A stretch of DNA of 64,000 nucleotides from Paucibacter sp. TC2R-5. GTDB lineage: Bacteria; Pseudomonadota; Gammaproteobacteria; Burkholderiales; Burkholderiaceae_C. The DNA lies in contig NZ_JAJIRQ010000002.1 of NCBI RefSeq assembly GCF_025717605.1, positions 81,884 to 145,883 on the forward strand. Reading direction: 5' to 3'. Under the pieces are notes generated by a model, which saw only the letters and a list, made by a program, of their open reading frames with translations, was not told the origin of the DNA and made no database searches. Of this stretch, positions 38,853 to 47,762 are shown one piece after another; position 1 is the stretch's first letter; each line of letters opens with the position of its first letter. The translations under genes were made by a program, and so were the position numbers.

Positions 38853-39935
38853 ATGCTCAAGCAACTGCAGGACCGAATCCAAGCCGCCAGCGCCAGCAAC
38901 ACAGCATTGGAAATACGCGGCCACGGCAGCAAGGCCTTTTACGGCCAGACCCCAAAAGGCGAGTTGCTTGATATGTCGGGCTACGTCGGCATCAGCAGTT
39001 ATGAGCCGAGCGAGCTGGTCGTCAGCGTCAAGGCGGGTACGTCGATTGTCGAGTTGGAGCGGGTCTTGGCCGAGCAGGGCCAGTATCTGGCCTTTGAGCC
39101 TCCACGCTTTGGCGGACAAGGCCGGGGCACCGTGGGCGGCATGGTGGCCACGGGCCTGAGCGGCCCGGCCCGGGCCAGCATGGGCGCCCTGCGTGAGCAT
39201 GTCTTGGGCGTGACCATGTTGAATGGTCGGGGCGAGGCCATGAGCTTCGGCGGCACGGTAATCAAGAACGTCGCCGGTTATGACCTTTCGCGCTTGATGG
39301 CCGGCTCCATGGGCATTCTGGGTTTGTTGCTGGAGGTCTCGCTGAAAGTGCTGCCCTTTCCCACGGCCAGGGCGACCTTGCGTTTCGAGCTGAGCCAGGA
39401 GCAGGCCTTGAATCAGCTCAATCGCTGGGGCGGTCAGCCCCTGCCCATCAATGCCAGTGCCTGGTGGGATGGCGCGCTGGTGCTGCGCCTGGCCGGGGCA
39501 CGGGCGGCGGTGCAGGCGGCCTGCGCAAGCCTAGGGGGCGATTTGATTGAGGACGAGCTGGCCACGCCGTTTTGGACCGGTTTGCGCGACCACAGCGATG
39601 AATACTTTGTAGGCGCGGCGCGCGCGGTCGAAGGCGGCGCCAAGCTGTGGCGGCTGTCACTTCCGCAAACGGCGCCTGCCTTGACCCTGCACGGCGAGCA
39701 ACTGCTCGAATGGGGCGGGGCGCAACGCTGGGTCGCAACGCCGATGGCGGCTGACGCTGTGCGCGAGGCGGCAGCCAAGGCCGGCGGTCACGCCACGCTG
39801 ATGCGCGGCGCCGATAAGCGCTGCGGTGTCTTCGCACCTTTGTCGGCGCCGCTGCTGCGCATTCATCGCGAGTTGAAGAAATCGTTCGACCCGCAAGGTA
39901 TTTTCAATCCGGGCAGGCTTTATGGCGAGCTCTGA
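38853..39935 (+). CDS. glcE: glycolate oxidase subunit GlcE
   Basis: A 360-residue FAD-binding partner of GlcD. PPRFGGQGRGTVGGMVATGLSGPARA, GTVIKNVAGYDLSRLMAGSMG and the C-terminal FDPQGIFNPGRLY are the landmarks. ATG 38853 is three bases after the glcD stop. Its end overlaps the methyltransferase by 14 bases. Confidence 0.93.
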   Translation: MLKQLQDRIQAASASNTALEIRGHGSKAFYGQTPKGELLDMSGYVGISSYEPSELVVSVKAGTSIVELERVLAEQGQYLAFEPPRFGGQGRGTVGGMVATGLSGPARASMGALREHVLGVTMLNGRGEAMSFGGTVIKNVAGYDLSRLMAGSMGILGLLLEVSLKVLPFPTARATLRFELSQEQALNQLNRWGGQPLPINASAWWDGALVLRLAGARAAVQAACASLGGDLIEDELATPFWTGLRDHSDEYFVGAARAVEGGAKLWRLSLPQTAPALTLHGEQLLEWGGAQRWVATPMAADAVREAAAKAGGHATLMRGADKRCGVFAPLSAPLLRIHRELKKSFDPQGIFNPGRLYGEL

Positions 39936-40614
39936 AATCAGTGCTGAACGTTCGACGACCGAGCAGATGCCGCGTTACTACGCGCAGCGTGCTCGCGAGT
40001 ACGAGCAGGTCTTCGACCGCCCGCATCGGCAGGCTGATATCACCACCCTGAAGCGCTGGCTGGGTGAGCAGTTCAGAGCACGCCATGTGCTGGAGGTGGC
40101 CACCGGCACCGGCTTTTGGCTGCCCGCCGCAACGGCAGGCGCTTTGAGCTGGCAAGGCACCGACATCAATGCCGAGGTGCTGGAAGTCGCCAAGTCCAAG
40201 CCACTCGACTTTGACAAGGTGAGTTTTCGCTTGGCCGACGCCTACGCGCTCGACCTGGTGCCCGCCGGCCATGCTTCGCCCTTTGATGCCGCTTTCGCTG
40301 GATTGTGGTTTTCGCATGTACCGATGCTGCGCAGAGCTGGCTGGTTAGCTCAGCTGCATGCGCAACTGGCACCGGGGGCCTTGGTGGTTTTGATGGACAA
40401 CCGCTTCGTGGCGGGCGACAGCACGCCGATTGCACGAGTCGATGCCGAGGGCAATGGCTACCAAGTTCGCAGCCTCAGCGATGGCAGCCAGCATGAGGTG
40501 ATGAAGAACTTCCCTACGCTTGAGCAAATGCAGGCCTTGTTGGCCCCGCAGGCGCAGGACATCGAGTGGCAGGAGCTCGATTATTTCTGGACCCTCAAGT
40601 ACCGGCTGCGCTGA
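39922..40614 (+). CDS. class I SAM-dependent methyltransferase inside the glc operon
   Basis: A 230-residue cytosolic enzyme with the Rossmann methyltransferase fold: motif I VLEVATGTGFW, the acidic TDINAEVLEVA, FRLADAYAL and FDAAFAGLWFSHVP. The substrate is unknown. The gene overlaps glcE by 14 bases and shares one base with the glcF start (TGATG), so it is embedded in translation of the glycolate oxidase operon. It is not part of the canonical glcDEF set, which makes a role tied to glycolate or to enzyme maturation worth considering. Confidence 0.87.
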   Translation: MASSEISAERSTTEQMPRYYAQRAREYEQVFDRPHRQADITTLKRWLGEQFRARHVLEVATGTGFWLPAATAGALSWQGTDINAEVLEVAKSKPLDFDKVSFRLADAYALDLVPAGHASPFDAAFAGLWFSHVPMLRRAGWLAQLHAQLAPGALVVLMDNRFVAGDSTPIARVDAEGNGYQVRSLSDGSQHEVMKNFPTLEQMQALLAPQAQDIEWQELDYFWTLKYRLR

Positions 40615-41870
40615 TGCAAACCCAACTCGCCCCCGAATTCCAAGGCACGCCCGAAGGGGCTGAGGCCGAGGCCATCCTGAGCCGCTGTGTGCATTGCGGC
40701 TTTTGCACCGCCACCTGCCCCACCTACCAACTGCTGGGCGACGAGTTGGATGGGCCGCGCGGGCGCATCTATTTGATCAAGCAAGTCTTGGAAGGTGCGG
40801 CGCCGACACGCAGCACGCAACTGCATCTGGACCGCTGCCTGACTTGCCGTAACTGCGAAACCACATGCCCGTCGGGCGTGCAGTATGCCCAACTCCTGGA
40901 GATCGGGCGCGGCATCGTCGAGGCCAAGGTGGCGCGGCCCAAGCAAGAACAGGCGGTGCGTTGGCTGTTGAAGGAGGGGCTGACCTCGCCGGCCTTCAAG
41001 CCCGCAATGAAGCTGGGGCAGCTCGTGCGGCCGCTGCTGCCGACTCGCTTGAAGGACAAGGTGCCCGCCCCCAGCAGCGCCCGGGCGCACGACTGGCCGA
41101 CCCGCGTCCACGCGCGCAAGGTTGGCCTGCTGCTGGGCTGCGTACAGCCCAGCATGGCGCCCAATATCAACAGCGCCACTGCCCGCGTGCTGGACGCAGC
41201 AGGCATCCAAACTTTGGTGGCCGAGAGCGCCGGCTGCTGCGGCGCCATTCGCAGCCATCTGAACGACCATGCGGGCGGCCTGGCCGATATGCGGCGCAAT
41301 ATCGATGCCTGGTGGCCGCTGGTCGAAGGGATGACCGAGGCCGGCAAGATCGAAGCGCTGGTGATGAACGCCTCAGGCTGCGGTGTGACTGTCAAAGAAT
41401 ACGGTCACGCCTTGCGCGACGACCCCGATTACGCCGTCAAGGCGGCCAAGATCAGCGCCCTCACGCGCGACCTGAGTGAGTTGCTGCCAGACTTGCTGCC
41501 CGCACTGAAGCCGCTGCTGAAAGGCAAAGCACCGCACAAATTGGCCTATCACCCTCCTTGTACCTTGCAGCATGGTCAGCAACTTCGAGGCGGCGTCGAG
41601 GCAGGCCTGCGCGAGCTGGGTTTTGAGGTCCAGTTGGCCAGCTGTGACAGCCACCTTTGCTGCGGCTCTGCAGGCACTTATTCGGTCTTGCAAGCCAAGC
41701 TGTCCAAGCAACTCCGAGATCAAAAGCTGCAAGCACTCGCGCCCTTGCATGCCCAAACCATCGTCTCGGGCAATATTGGCTGCATTCAACATCTGCAAAG
41801 CGGCACAACGACGCCGGTACGGCATTGGGTCGAAGTGCTGGATCAAGCACTGAGCGAAGCCCCGCAATAG
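40614..41870 (+). CDS. glcF: glycolate oxidase iron-sulfur subunit GlcF
   Basis: A 418-residue electron-transfer subunit. Two [4Fe-4S] ferredoxin motifs (CVHCGFCTATCP and CLTCRNCETTCP) lie in the first 90 residues. The C-terminal half has two cysteine-rich CCG domains (SAGCCGAIRSH and CCGSAGTYS, with HPPCTLQHG). With GlcD and GlcE it passes electrons from glycolate to the quinone pool. ATG 40614 overlaps the preceding stop by one base. A terminator lies 150 bases downstream. Confidence 0.93.
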   Translation: MQTQLAPEFQGTPEGAEAEAILSRCVHCGFCTATCPTYQLLGDELDGPRGRIYLIKQVLEGAAPTRSTQLHLDRCLTCRNCETTCPSGVQYAQLLEIGRGIVEAKVARPKQEQAVRWLLKEGLTSPAFKPAMKLGQLVRPLLPTRLKDKVPAPSSARAHDWPTRVHARKVGLLLGCVQPSMAPNINSATARVLDAAGIQTLVAESAGCCGAIRSHLNDHAGGLADMRRNIDAWWPLVEGMTEAGKIEALVMNASGCGVTVKEYGHALRDDPDYAVKAAKISALTRDLSELLPDLLPALKPLLKGKAPHKLAYHPPCTLQHGQQLRGGVEAGLRELGFEVQLASCDSHLCCGSAGTYSVLQAKLSKQLRDQKLQALAPLHAQTIVSGNIGCIQHLQSGTTTPVRHWVEVLDQALSEAPQ

Positions 41871-42020
41871 CTCGTGCGTATACCGCACAAGCAAGGGCAA
41901 ATACTAAGACCACTGTAGAACCAAATTCCCATAATTGGGCACAAATACAGGAGGGGGAAGCCAACGAGGGCCCCAAGCCAGCCAGTCCAGGCCAAGCCGG
42001 ACCAGCCAGCCAAAGCGATC

Positions 42021-42059
42021 AGCCCGGATGCCGTGAACGGTATCCGGGCTTTTCTTTTT
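42021..42059 (+). terminator. terminator downstream of the glc operon
   Basis: AGCCCGGATGCCG pairs with CGGTATCCGGGCT around a TGAA loop (one G-T pair), followed by TTTTCTTTTTG. It is strong on the plus strand. It lies 150 bases past glcF, leaving room for a separate short transcript. Confidence 0.88.
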
Positions 42060-42071
42060 GTGCCTGCCGGC

Positions 42072-42689
42072 TCAGAACTTGGGAACGCGAATTCGGCTGA
42101 CCATCAAGGAGCCGGAGACAGCGTAGAGCAAGACCAAAGGGTGCAAGTAGAACCCGGCGATTTCAAGCCTACCCAGCCACAGCTGATCGCCGATCGCCCC
42201 AAGAGCCGCCGCGATCCACATCACGATCACCAGCACCAGAGACGTTGGTATTGGGGTGCCCTCAAAGTACTTGACCTTGTCGCCCCCCTCGCTGAGAGCT
42301 TCCGCCGTGACGTTGAAGCGCGCCAGCCGAGACACCCCGCAGGCAACAAAGAAGACCAGCACGATCCGGTCAAACAGACCCTGCATGCCGCAGGCATAGG
42401 CAATCGCGGCGGGCGCCACGCCAAAGGAGATAACGTCGGCCAAGGAATCCAACTCGCGGCCCATGGTCGACGACTGCTGGCGCCAGCGCGCCACGCTGCC
42501 GTCCAGCACATCGAACACAAAGGCCAATGGGATCAAGGCGCAGGCGTAGTAGATATGTTTGACATCGCCCGTCTGCAAGAACGTCATCACCGAAAACAGC
42601 GCCCCCATGCCAGCAAACGAGTTCGCCAAGGTGAACCAGTCGGCGAGGTGGAACTCGCGGATCATGGAGAAGGGTTTGGGTTTATTCAT
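42072..42689 (-). CDS. pssA: CDP-diacylglycerol-serine O-phosphatidyltransferase (type II)
   Basis: A 205-residue membrane enzyme of the CDP-alcohol family that makes phosphatidylserine, precursor of phosphatidylethanolamine. The motif D-G-x2-A-R-x8-G-x3-D-x3-D is complete: LDGSVARW...GRELDSLADVISFG. About six hydrophobic segments follow. I start at MNKPKPFSM (42689). Substrate identity within the CDP-alcohol family rests on overall resemblance, and a close alternative is another phosphatidyltransferase. Confidence 0.85.
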   Translation of the reverse strand: MNKPKPFSMIREFHLADWFTLANSFAGMGALFSVMTFLQTGDVKHIYYACALIPLAFVFDVLDGSVARWRQQSSTMGRELDSLADVISFGVAPAAIAYACGMQGLFDRIVLVFFVACGVSRLARFNVTAEALSEGGDKVKYFEGTPIPTSLVLVIVMWIAAALGAIGDQLWLGRLEIAGFYLHPLVLLYAVSGSLMVSRIRVPKF

Positions 42690-42763
42690 AGGCGCAGCAT
42701 AAACCAGCCCGTCAAGACCCCGCGCGCGACGCTCCCCCGCCCCGGGCAATGCTCAAGATCCCT

Positions 42764-43714
42764 TTAGGCACCGGCGCTTGCGCGGATACGAGCCGCTGAT
42801 TTACCCACTGGAAACGAGGCCTGCCCTGCGTCTTTCGACAATGCTTTCAAGGCTGCAAGTGCCTCGGACTCTCGACCCATTGCGCCCGCTGTACCCACCT
42901 CATCTGCCTTGCTGACCCGGCATCTGGCCTGATTCATCAAGTCCTCACTGGAGCCTCGCGTGCTGCGCGCGAACTCGATCAAGGCGGGAAGGTAGAGGAT
43001 CTCGACTTCGCGATTTCTGACCTGCAGATAGCCTAGATCTGCCAAGGCCGTGAAAGACCGGCTAACGGTTTCATGCGCGACACCGAGATGGCTGGCGATG
43101 TCACGACGGCACATACGCAACAACAAACGGCGAGGCGACTGACCACGCGCCTGCATGCGCGCCGACAAGTTCAATAAAAACCGCGCCAAGCGCACTTCGG
43201 CGGCGACGGCCGCCATCACATCCGTCACTTCGCCATGCCGCGTCAACTGCCTGCTGACGGCAAGATGCAACATACGGTCAAAAGCCGGTGTGGCCTGACC
43301 CAGGGCAAAAAGCTCATGCAAAGGGACTACGCAAACGCGCGAGTCCTCCAGGGCTAGCGCTTCGGTTGGATGACTGTGTGTGCACAGTGCGTCGTAACCG
43401 AGCAACTCCGCAGCGCCGACAAAGCACAGCACTTGCTCGTAGCCATCCTCGGCGGTACGGAACACCTTGAACGAGCCCATGCTGACGAAGTAGATCGCAT
43501 CGGCCACGCAAGACTGTCGAAAGAGTGTTGCGCCGGCCTTCACCGCACGGCTAGCCACCGGGACACGGTCACTTGCGGGGCTGGTCTCTGCGCGGGGGTC
43601 CATCAACAAAAGCAAGTCCGACAGTGTATGCAGAGCTGGTGCGTTAGCTCGCGAACCTGCGGTCCACGCCGCTCGAGTGGACTGCAGCACTGTTGCTCCA
43701 AAACCTAGTTCCAT
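42764..43714 (-). CDS. Crp/Fnr-family transcriptional regulator
   Basis: A 316-residue regulator. The cNMP-binding beta-roll lies around 60-175 (ADAIYFVSMGSFKVFRTAEDGYEQVLCF). The winged helix at 215-270 has RRDIASHLGVAHETVSRSFTALADLGYL; the E--SR recognition pattern is that of Fnr. The N-terminal cysteine cluster of Fnr is missing, so it is not obviously an iron-sulfur oxygen sensor. The extra 40 residues after the helix are Ala/Ser-rich. GAGGAGG precedes the ATG. It is divergent from the sensor-kinase gene. Confidence 0.87.
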   Translation of the reverse strand: MELGFGATVLQSTRAAWTAGSRANAPALHTLSDLLLLMDPRAETSPASDRVPVASRAVKAGATLFRQSCVADAIYFVSMGSFKVFRTAEDGYEQVLCFVGAAELLGYDALCTHSHPTEALALEDSRVCVVPLHELFALGQATPAFDRMLHLAVSRQLTRHGEVTDVMAAVAAEVRLARFLLNLSARMQARGQSPRRLLLRMCRRDIASHLGVAHETVSRSFTALADLGYLQVRNREVEILYLPALIEFARSTRGSSEDLMNQARCRVSKADEVGTAGAMGRESEALAALKALSKDAGQASFPVGKSAARIRASAGA

Positions 43715-43862
43715 GGTTAGCCTCCTCAGCTGTCCTAATACCGGATTCACGATGACCGAAGCATGCGCGGATTGGCCGGCCCTTTCCATCGGCGCTCCGG
43801 CAGACTATTTGTCGGAACAAGCCCAGGGGTCGCAACGCTTTCCGGGTCAAATTAGAGAAAAT

Positions 43863-43882
43863 TCCTACGCCAAGGAGTAGGA
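43863..43882. promoter_or_regulatory. inverted repeat in the divergent Crp/kinase promoter
   Basis: TCCTAC and GTAGGA are inverted across an 8-base spacer in the 260-base gap between the Crp/Fnr gene and the sensor kinase. It is a candidate operator for the response regulator or the Crp/Fnr protein; it does not match the NarL or Fnr consensus. Confidence 0.4.
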
Positions 43883-43974
43883 CAGTTGCCGCTAAGATGG
43901 ATTGAGGCGAGCCAGGCCGCAAGGCGGCCTTGGTTGATCGCCACTTGCAGCCGGATGATCAATAAGTTGCCCCC

Positions 43975-45594
43975 ATGAACGAGATCAAATCCCCACGGCC
44001 CCTGCGGAAGAAGCGCCTCGGCAAGGTCAAAGCTTGCGACTCACTGAGCAGCAAGCTTGATCAGGTCGACGCGAACCGAAGCGCCGTACATGCTGCCTGC
44101 GAGGGCATCATCAGCGTCAACGCCAAGCAACAAATCGTCATGGTCAATCCGGCGGCGGTGCAAATGTTTGGCTTTGCTGAGGCCCAGGTGATTGGCCAGG
44201 ACTTGCAGATGCTGATACCTCCGGAGCAACGCGCCCATCATGCCGAGATGGTCCGGGCTTTTTTACTCTCGGATCAAAGCGAACAGGCCGTCACGGATCA
44301 AGACGGACTGCTGGGCTTACGCGCCAATGGAGATGTGTTTCCCATTTCGCTGATCCTCTCCAAGAGCCATTCGATGGTCGAGCGCGGCCAAGCCAAACCC
44401 CTGTTCACCGCCTTGGTGCGCGACCTGAGCGTGGAGCAAGGGCTCCGATCAGAGTTGGCAGGAATTAAAAATCAGTTCCGACGGCTTTTTGAGTTAGCCC
44501 CGGTGGCCATGCTCATCACTGAGGAGGAAATCATCGTCTTCGCCAATCGAAGCTGCCTCGGTCTGCTGGGCGCAAAAAGTTTGGACCAAGTGATTGGCAA
44601 GCCGGTCTATCACCTGATCCACTCGGACTCGCACGCCGTCATGAATCAGCAGATCAAGCGTGCGGTTGGCGTTGCGGCGGGCAGTTTGTGCACGATGACA
44701 GAGAAGGTGACGCGCATGGACGGCAGCCATCGCCTGGTCGAGATCGCGATCGCCACCATGCCCGGCCTGGAAAAATCGACCGTGCAAATGGTACTCAGCG
44801 ATGTCACTCTTCAGGAACAAGAAAGCCTGGAGTTGCAACAGTCCCGTCATGAGCTGCGCCGCTTATCTGCGAGCTTGATCGACGCGCGCGAGGAAGAGCG
44901 CCGACGCATAGCGCGCGAGCTGCATGACGAACTGGGGCAACGCTTGAGCGCGTTGAAAATGGACCTCTCCGAAGTCGGGGCCGAACTGCACGGCCGAGCC
45001 AGCCAGACGCGTGTGGTCAGCATGCTGGATATGCTGGATGCGACCATGGCCTCGGTCCGGCATATTGCCGCTGATCTGCGCCCTTTGATGCTCGATGACC
45101 TTGGGCTTTACGCCGCCATCGAATGGCTGGCCCGCGAGTTTGAACGTCGCATGGGCTTGAAAGTGACCGTTCGCCTCGGCCACGATGAACCACAGATGGA
45201 TCCCCGCACTTCCACCGCGCTGTATCGCATGGTTCAGGAGTCCCTCACCAATGTGGCGCGCCATGCGCACGCCACCACCGTAGAAATAGACCTCGGGGTT
45301 GAGGGTAAAGAGTTGGTGCTCACCGTGCAGGACAACGGCGTCGGATTCGCGGCCAAGGCTTTGCGCAAGGAAGGCTCTTTTGGCTTGCTGGGTATGCGGG
45401 AGCGTGCGCTGCTGCTGGAGGGGCAGATGCAGGCCGACAACACCTTGTTCGGCGGGCGCATCCGAGTGCGCTTGCCGCTACCGCGTCAATTGCCACGCAG
45501 CCAGCTCCAAATGCCGACCATGCCCTGGGAACAACAAGCCGAGGAGCAACCCGCTTTCGCTGCCAATGCTGACGCCTCCAAGGAGATGCTATGA
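43975..45594 (+). CDS. PAS-domain sensor histidine kinase (NarX/DegS-type HisKA_3)
   Basis: A 539-residue cytosolic kinase with no membrane segment. There are two PAS domains (about 36-155 and 165-285), then the HisKA_3 dimerisation box EERRRIARELHDELGQRLS with phospho-acceptor His317, and a C-terminal HATPase (DNGVGF, GLLGMRERALLL). The first PAS contains GIISVNAKQQIVMVNPAAVQMFGF, similar to redox- or oxygen-sensing PAS domains. It overlaps the next gene as ATGA, which encodes its cognate regulator, and diverges from the Crp/Fnr gene. Confidence 0.9.
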   Translation: MNEIKSPRPLRKKRLGKVKACDSLSSKLDQVDANRSAVHAACEGIISVNAKQQIVMVNPAAVQMFGFAEAQVIGQDLQMLIPPEQRAHHAEMVRAFLLSDQSEQAVTDQDGLLGLRANGDVFPISLILSKSHSMVERGQAKPLFTALVRDLSVEQGLRSELAGIKNQFRRLFELAPVAMLITEEEIIVFANRSCLGLLGAKSLDQVIGKPVYHLIHSDSHAVMNQQIKRAVGVAAGSLCTMTEKVTRMDGSHRLVEIAIATMPGLEKSTVQMVLSDVTLQEQESLELQQSRHELRRLSASLIDAREEERRRIARELHDELGQRLSALKMDLSEVGAELHGRASQTRVVSMLDMLDATMASVRHIAADLRPLMLDDLGLYAAIEWLAREFERRMGLKVTVRLGHDEPQMDPRTSTALYRMVQESLTNVARHAHATTVEIDLGVEGKELVLTVQDNGVGFAAKALRKEGSFGLLGMRERALLLEGQMQADNTLFGGRIRVRLPLPRQLPRSQLQMPTMPWEQQAEEQPAFAANADASKEML

Positions 45595-46271
45595 CCGCAA
45601 TCCGCACTGAGGGCAGTTTGCATATGCTGCTGGTAGATGACCATTCGATCGTGCGCGAAGGCGTGCGCCGGATCTTGCAAGCGCATAACGCTCAGTGGCT
45701 GATCGATGAAGCCGGATCGGGATTTGACGCCTTGGATTTCTTGCGAACGCGCCCCTCTGATCTTGTGATCGCTGATCTGTCGATGCCGGGGCTGAACGGC
45801 GTCGATTTGATCCAACGCGTTCGCGCGCAGCGCCCCGCCATTCGCATTCTGGTGCTGAGCATGCATGCGGAGGAGCAATACGCGATGCGCTCCTTCAAGG
45901 CCGGCGCGAACGGCTATCTGACCAAGGACAGTGCTGCCAAGGAGTTGTTGGCGGCCGTCAACAAGCTGCTCAGCGGCGGCTCATATGTCAGTGCGGCGCT
46001 GGCAGAGAAAGTGGTGCAGCAGCTCAACGGCGGCGCGGCCATGGCCAGCCACGCCAAGCTCTCCAACCGCGAGCTGGAAGTGTTACGCCGTTTGGTGGAC
46101 GGGCACCGCCTGACGGACATTGCCGAGCAATTGCATCTGTCGATCAAAACCGTCAGCACCCACAAGACTCGCATTCAAGAAAAGCTCCAACTCCCCAACC
46201 TCGCGGCGATTGTTCGTTACGGCATAGAGAACCAGTTGGGTGAACAAGCCAGCGCCTCGCTGGCAGGGTAA
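45591..46271 (+). CDS. LuxR/NarL-type response regulator
   Basis: A 226-residue DNA-binding regulator. Receiver residues: LLVDDHSIVREG (acidic pair), Asp62 (VIADLSMPG) and Lys in YLTKDSA. The LuxR helix-turn-helix is LSNRELEVLRRLVDGHRLTDIAEQLHLS near 160-210. It is translationally coupled to the kinase. Targets are unknown; the divergent Crp/Fnr gene and the downstream PEP-CTERM gene are the nearest candidates. Confidence 0.93.
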   Translation: MTAIRTEGSLHMLLVDDHSIVREGVRRILQAHNAQWLIDEAGSGFDALDFLRTRPSDLVIADLSMPGLNGVDLIQRVRAQRPAIRILVLSMHAEEQYAMRSFKAGANGYLTKDSAAKELLAAVNKLLSGGSYVSAALAEKVVQQLNGGAAMASHAKLSNRELEVLRRLVDGHRLTDIAEQLHLSIKTVSTHKTRIQEKLQLPNLAAIVRYGIENQLGEQASASLAG

Positions 46272-46837
46272 GCGAGCGCAGCGTAGCCGCCTGAGCGCGA
46301 AGCGGCAGCAGGCTGCGCCCCCCTTCAGGCTTGGGATGAAGCCCTGAAACAGGCACGCGTGCAAGTCTGCGCCCCGCCAACGCATGAATTTGCAGCCCGA
46401 TCGGCCTGCTGCACTTGCCCATCCATCCAGCACCGACGCGCTGTTCTGGTTCCACCGCCTTGTTCGGCCACCGATATTCCGGCTCAGGCCCGCGCATTGC
46501 CGTGACTGCGTAAAACTAGCCGCTGCCCCATACCGCTGCAGCGGCTGCCTTGTAAATCCCCCACTTGAATTGTCAGCCGGCCTGAAAAATGTTCGGCGCT
46601 TGCGTGCGCTCAATTTTTTTATCTCTTGAAACGGTCTACTGACGTCAGGAGATCAAACGGTGCGGCCCAAATCACGAAAGCAATTGACTCTTGCTCAGTG
46701 ACCACGGTCATATTCAGTTTATCAAGCCGGAGGCTCCTGATTGAGGTACGCATGTCATGACGCCCAGAGGCACTTAAAAATAATTGGTGCCGACAGGTTT
46801 ATTTTTCTCATCAATCAATTTAACTTAGGGAAACATC
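46272..46837 (+). other. 566-base non-coding region
   Basis: This separates the two-component genes from the PEP-CTERM gene. It begins GC-rich, with a bulged hairpin (TTCAGGCTT/AAGCCCTGAA near 46324-46348) that could end the regulator transcript. From about 46610 on it becomes AT-richer. I see no convincing gene, no RNA gene and no clear sigma-54 or Fnr site. The last 100 bases carry the promoter and leader of the PEP-CTERM gene. Confidence 0.5.
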
Positions 46838-47671
46838 ATGAAATTCAAACTCTTGGCTACGGCCGCTTTGTTCGCCTCCACCATCGGCATGGCGAATGCA
46901 ACCGTGGCGATCAGCAGCGCCGGTGGCGATTTGAAGGCTTGGGTAGACAACGCTGGCAACTTTGACAATACCGCACCAGGCATGCTGCAGTACAAGGGCA
47001 AGGAGTACATCAAGTGGGGAGTTGAGAGCAGCTGGTATTGGTTCGATGAATCGGGCAACTCCCACGTCGCCAATTTTGGCTCTAACCCACTCGGCGGCAC
47101 TACCTACGCCGTTGGCCCAGGTGCAGCTGCGACCACCATCGCAAGCGCCGGCTGGACCTTTAGCCAAGTCATCCATGCTGTCGCTGAAAACAAGTTGGCA
47201 GTGACATTGAATCTCACCAACAACACCGGCGCCGATGCAACAAAAGCAGCTTGGACGATTGGTTTTGACCCCGACCAAGGCCAGCCAAGCAATGGCCCCA
47301 AAACTCGCAATACAGTCTTGGACGTGGGTGCCAAATCGTCCGTCAGCGCTTGGGCTGGCGGTTATGGCGTGACTTTGCAAAACGACACCAGCGCAGCAGC
47401 ATTCTCGATCTTCCCCTATATCAACATGGGTGATTGCTGCACTCCAGTAAATCCTCACACCGCTATTGCTGCCAATCAGACTATCGGCACATCCTCCTTC
47501 GCTGATGATTCCATCAATCTCGCCTATGACTTGGGCAACATCAAGGCAGGACAAACTGTCAGCATTGGTTACTCCTATGTTATGGCCGTGCCAGAACCAC
47601 AAACCTATGCCTTGATGCTGGCTGGCTTGGGTGCAATCGGCTGGCTGTCGGCTCGCCGTCGCCGCAGCTGA
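46838..47671 (+). CDS. PEP-CTERM sorting-domain secreted protein
   Basis: A 277-residue exported protein. The signal peptide (1-21, ending GMANA) is followed by a beta-rich extracellular domain of about 225 residues. The C-terminus VPEPQTYALMLAGLGAIGWL plus a basic tail RRRRS is a textbook PEP-CTERM signal for exosortase processing. The body is rich in Ala, Gly, Asn and Thr. No exosortase or EPS gene is in the window. GGGAAAC precedes the ATG, and a strong terminator follows. Confidence 0.9.
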   Translation: MKFKLLATAALFASTIGMANATVAISSAGGDLKAWVDNAGNFDNTAPGMLQYKGKEYIKWGVESSWYWFDESGNSHVANFGSNPLGGTTYAVGPGAAATTIASAGWTFSQVIHAVAENKLAVTLNLTNNTGADATKAAWTIGFDPDQGQPSNGPKTRNTVLDVGAKSSVSAWAGGYGVTLQNDTSAAAFSIFPYINMGDCCTPVNPHTAIAANQTIGTSSFADDSINLAYDLGNIKAGQTVSIGYSYVMAVPEPQTYALMLAGLGAIGWLSARRRRS

Positions 47672-47700
47672 TTGAAAGACAAATCCTTGGGGGGGTTTGA

Positions 47701-47730
47701 AAAGGTGCTCAGGCACCTTTTTTTATTTTA
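47701..47730 (+). terminator. terminator of the PEP-CTERM gene
   Basis: AAAGGTGC pairs with GCACCTTT around TCAG, followed by a run of Ts and As. It lies 29 bases beyond the stop. Confidence 0.9.
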
Positions 47731-47762
47731 TTTTTTGGCTGCGCAAGCATTTGCGCCCCGAA

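Noticed and set aside
43863-43882. NarL heptamer pair in the Crp/kinase promoter
   Set aside because: TAC and GTA are 8 bases apart instead of 10 and the flanks do not match, so it is listed only as an inverted repeat.
46384-46629. An 81-codon frame in the long intergenic region
   Set aside because: No ribosome binding site, no domain, and composition typical of chance frames in GC-rich DNA.
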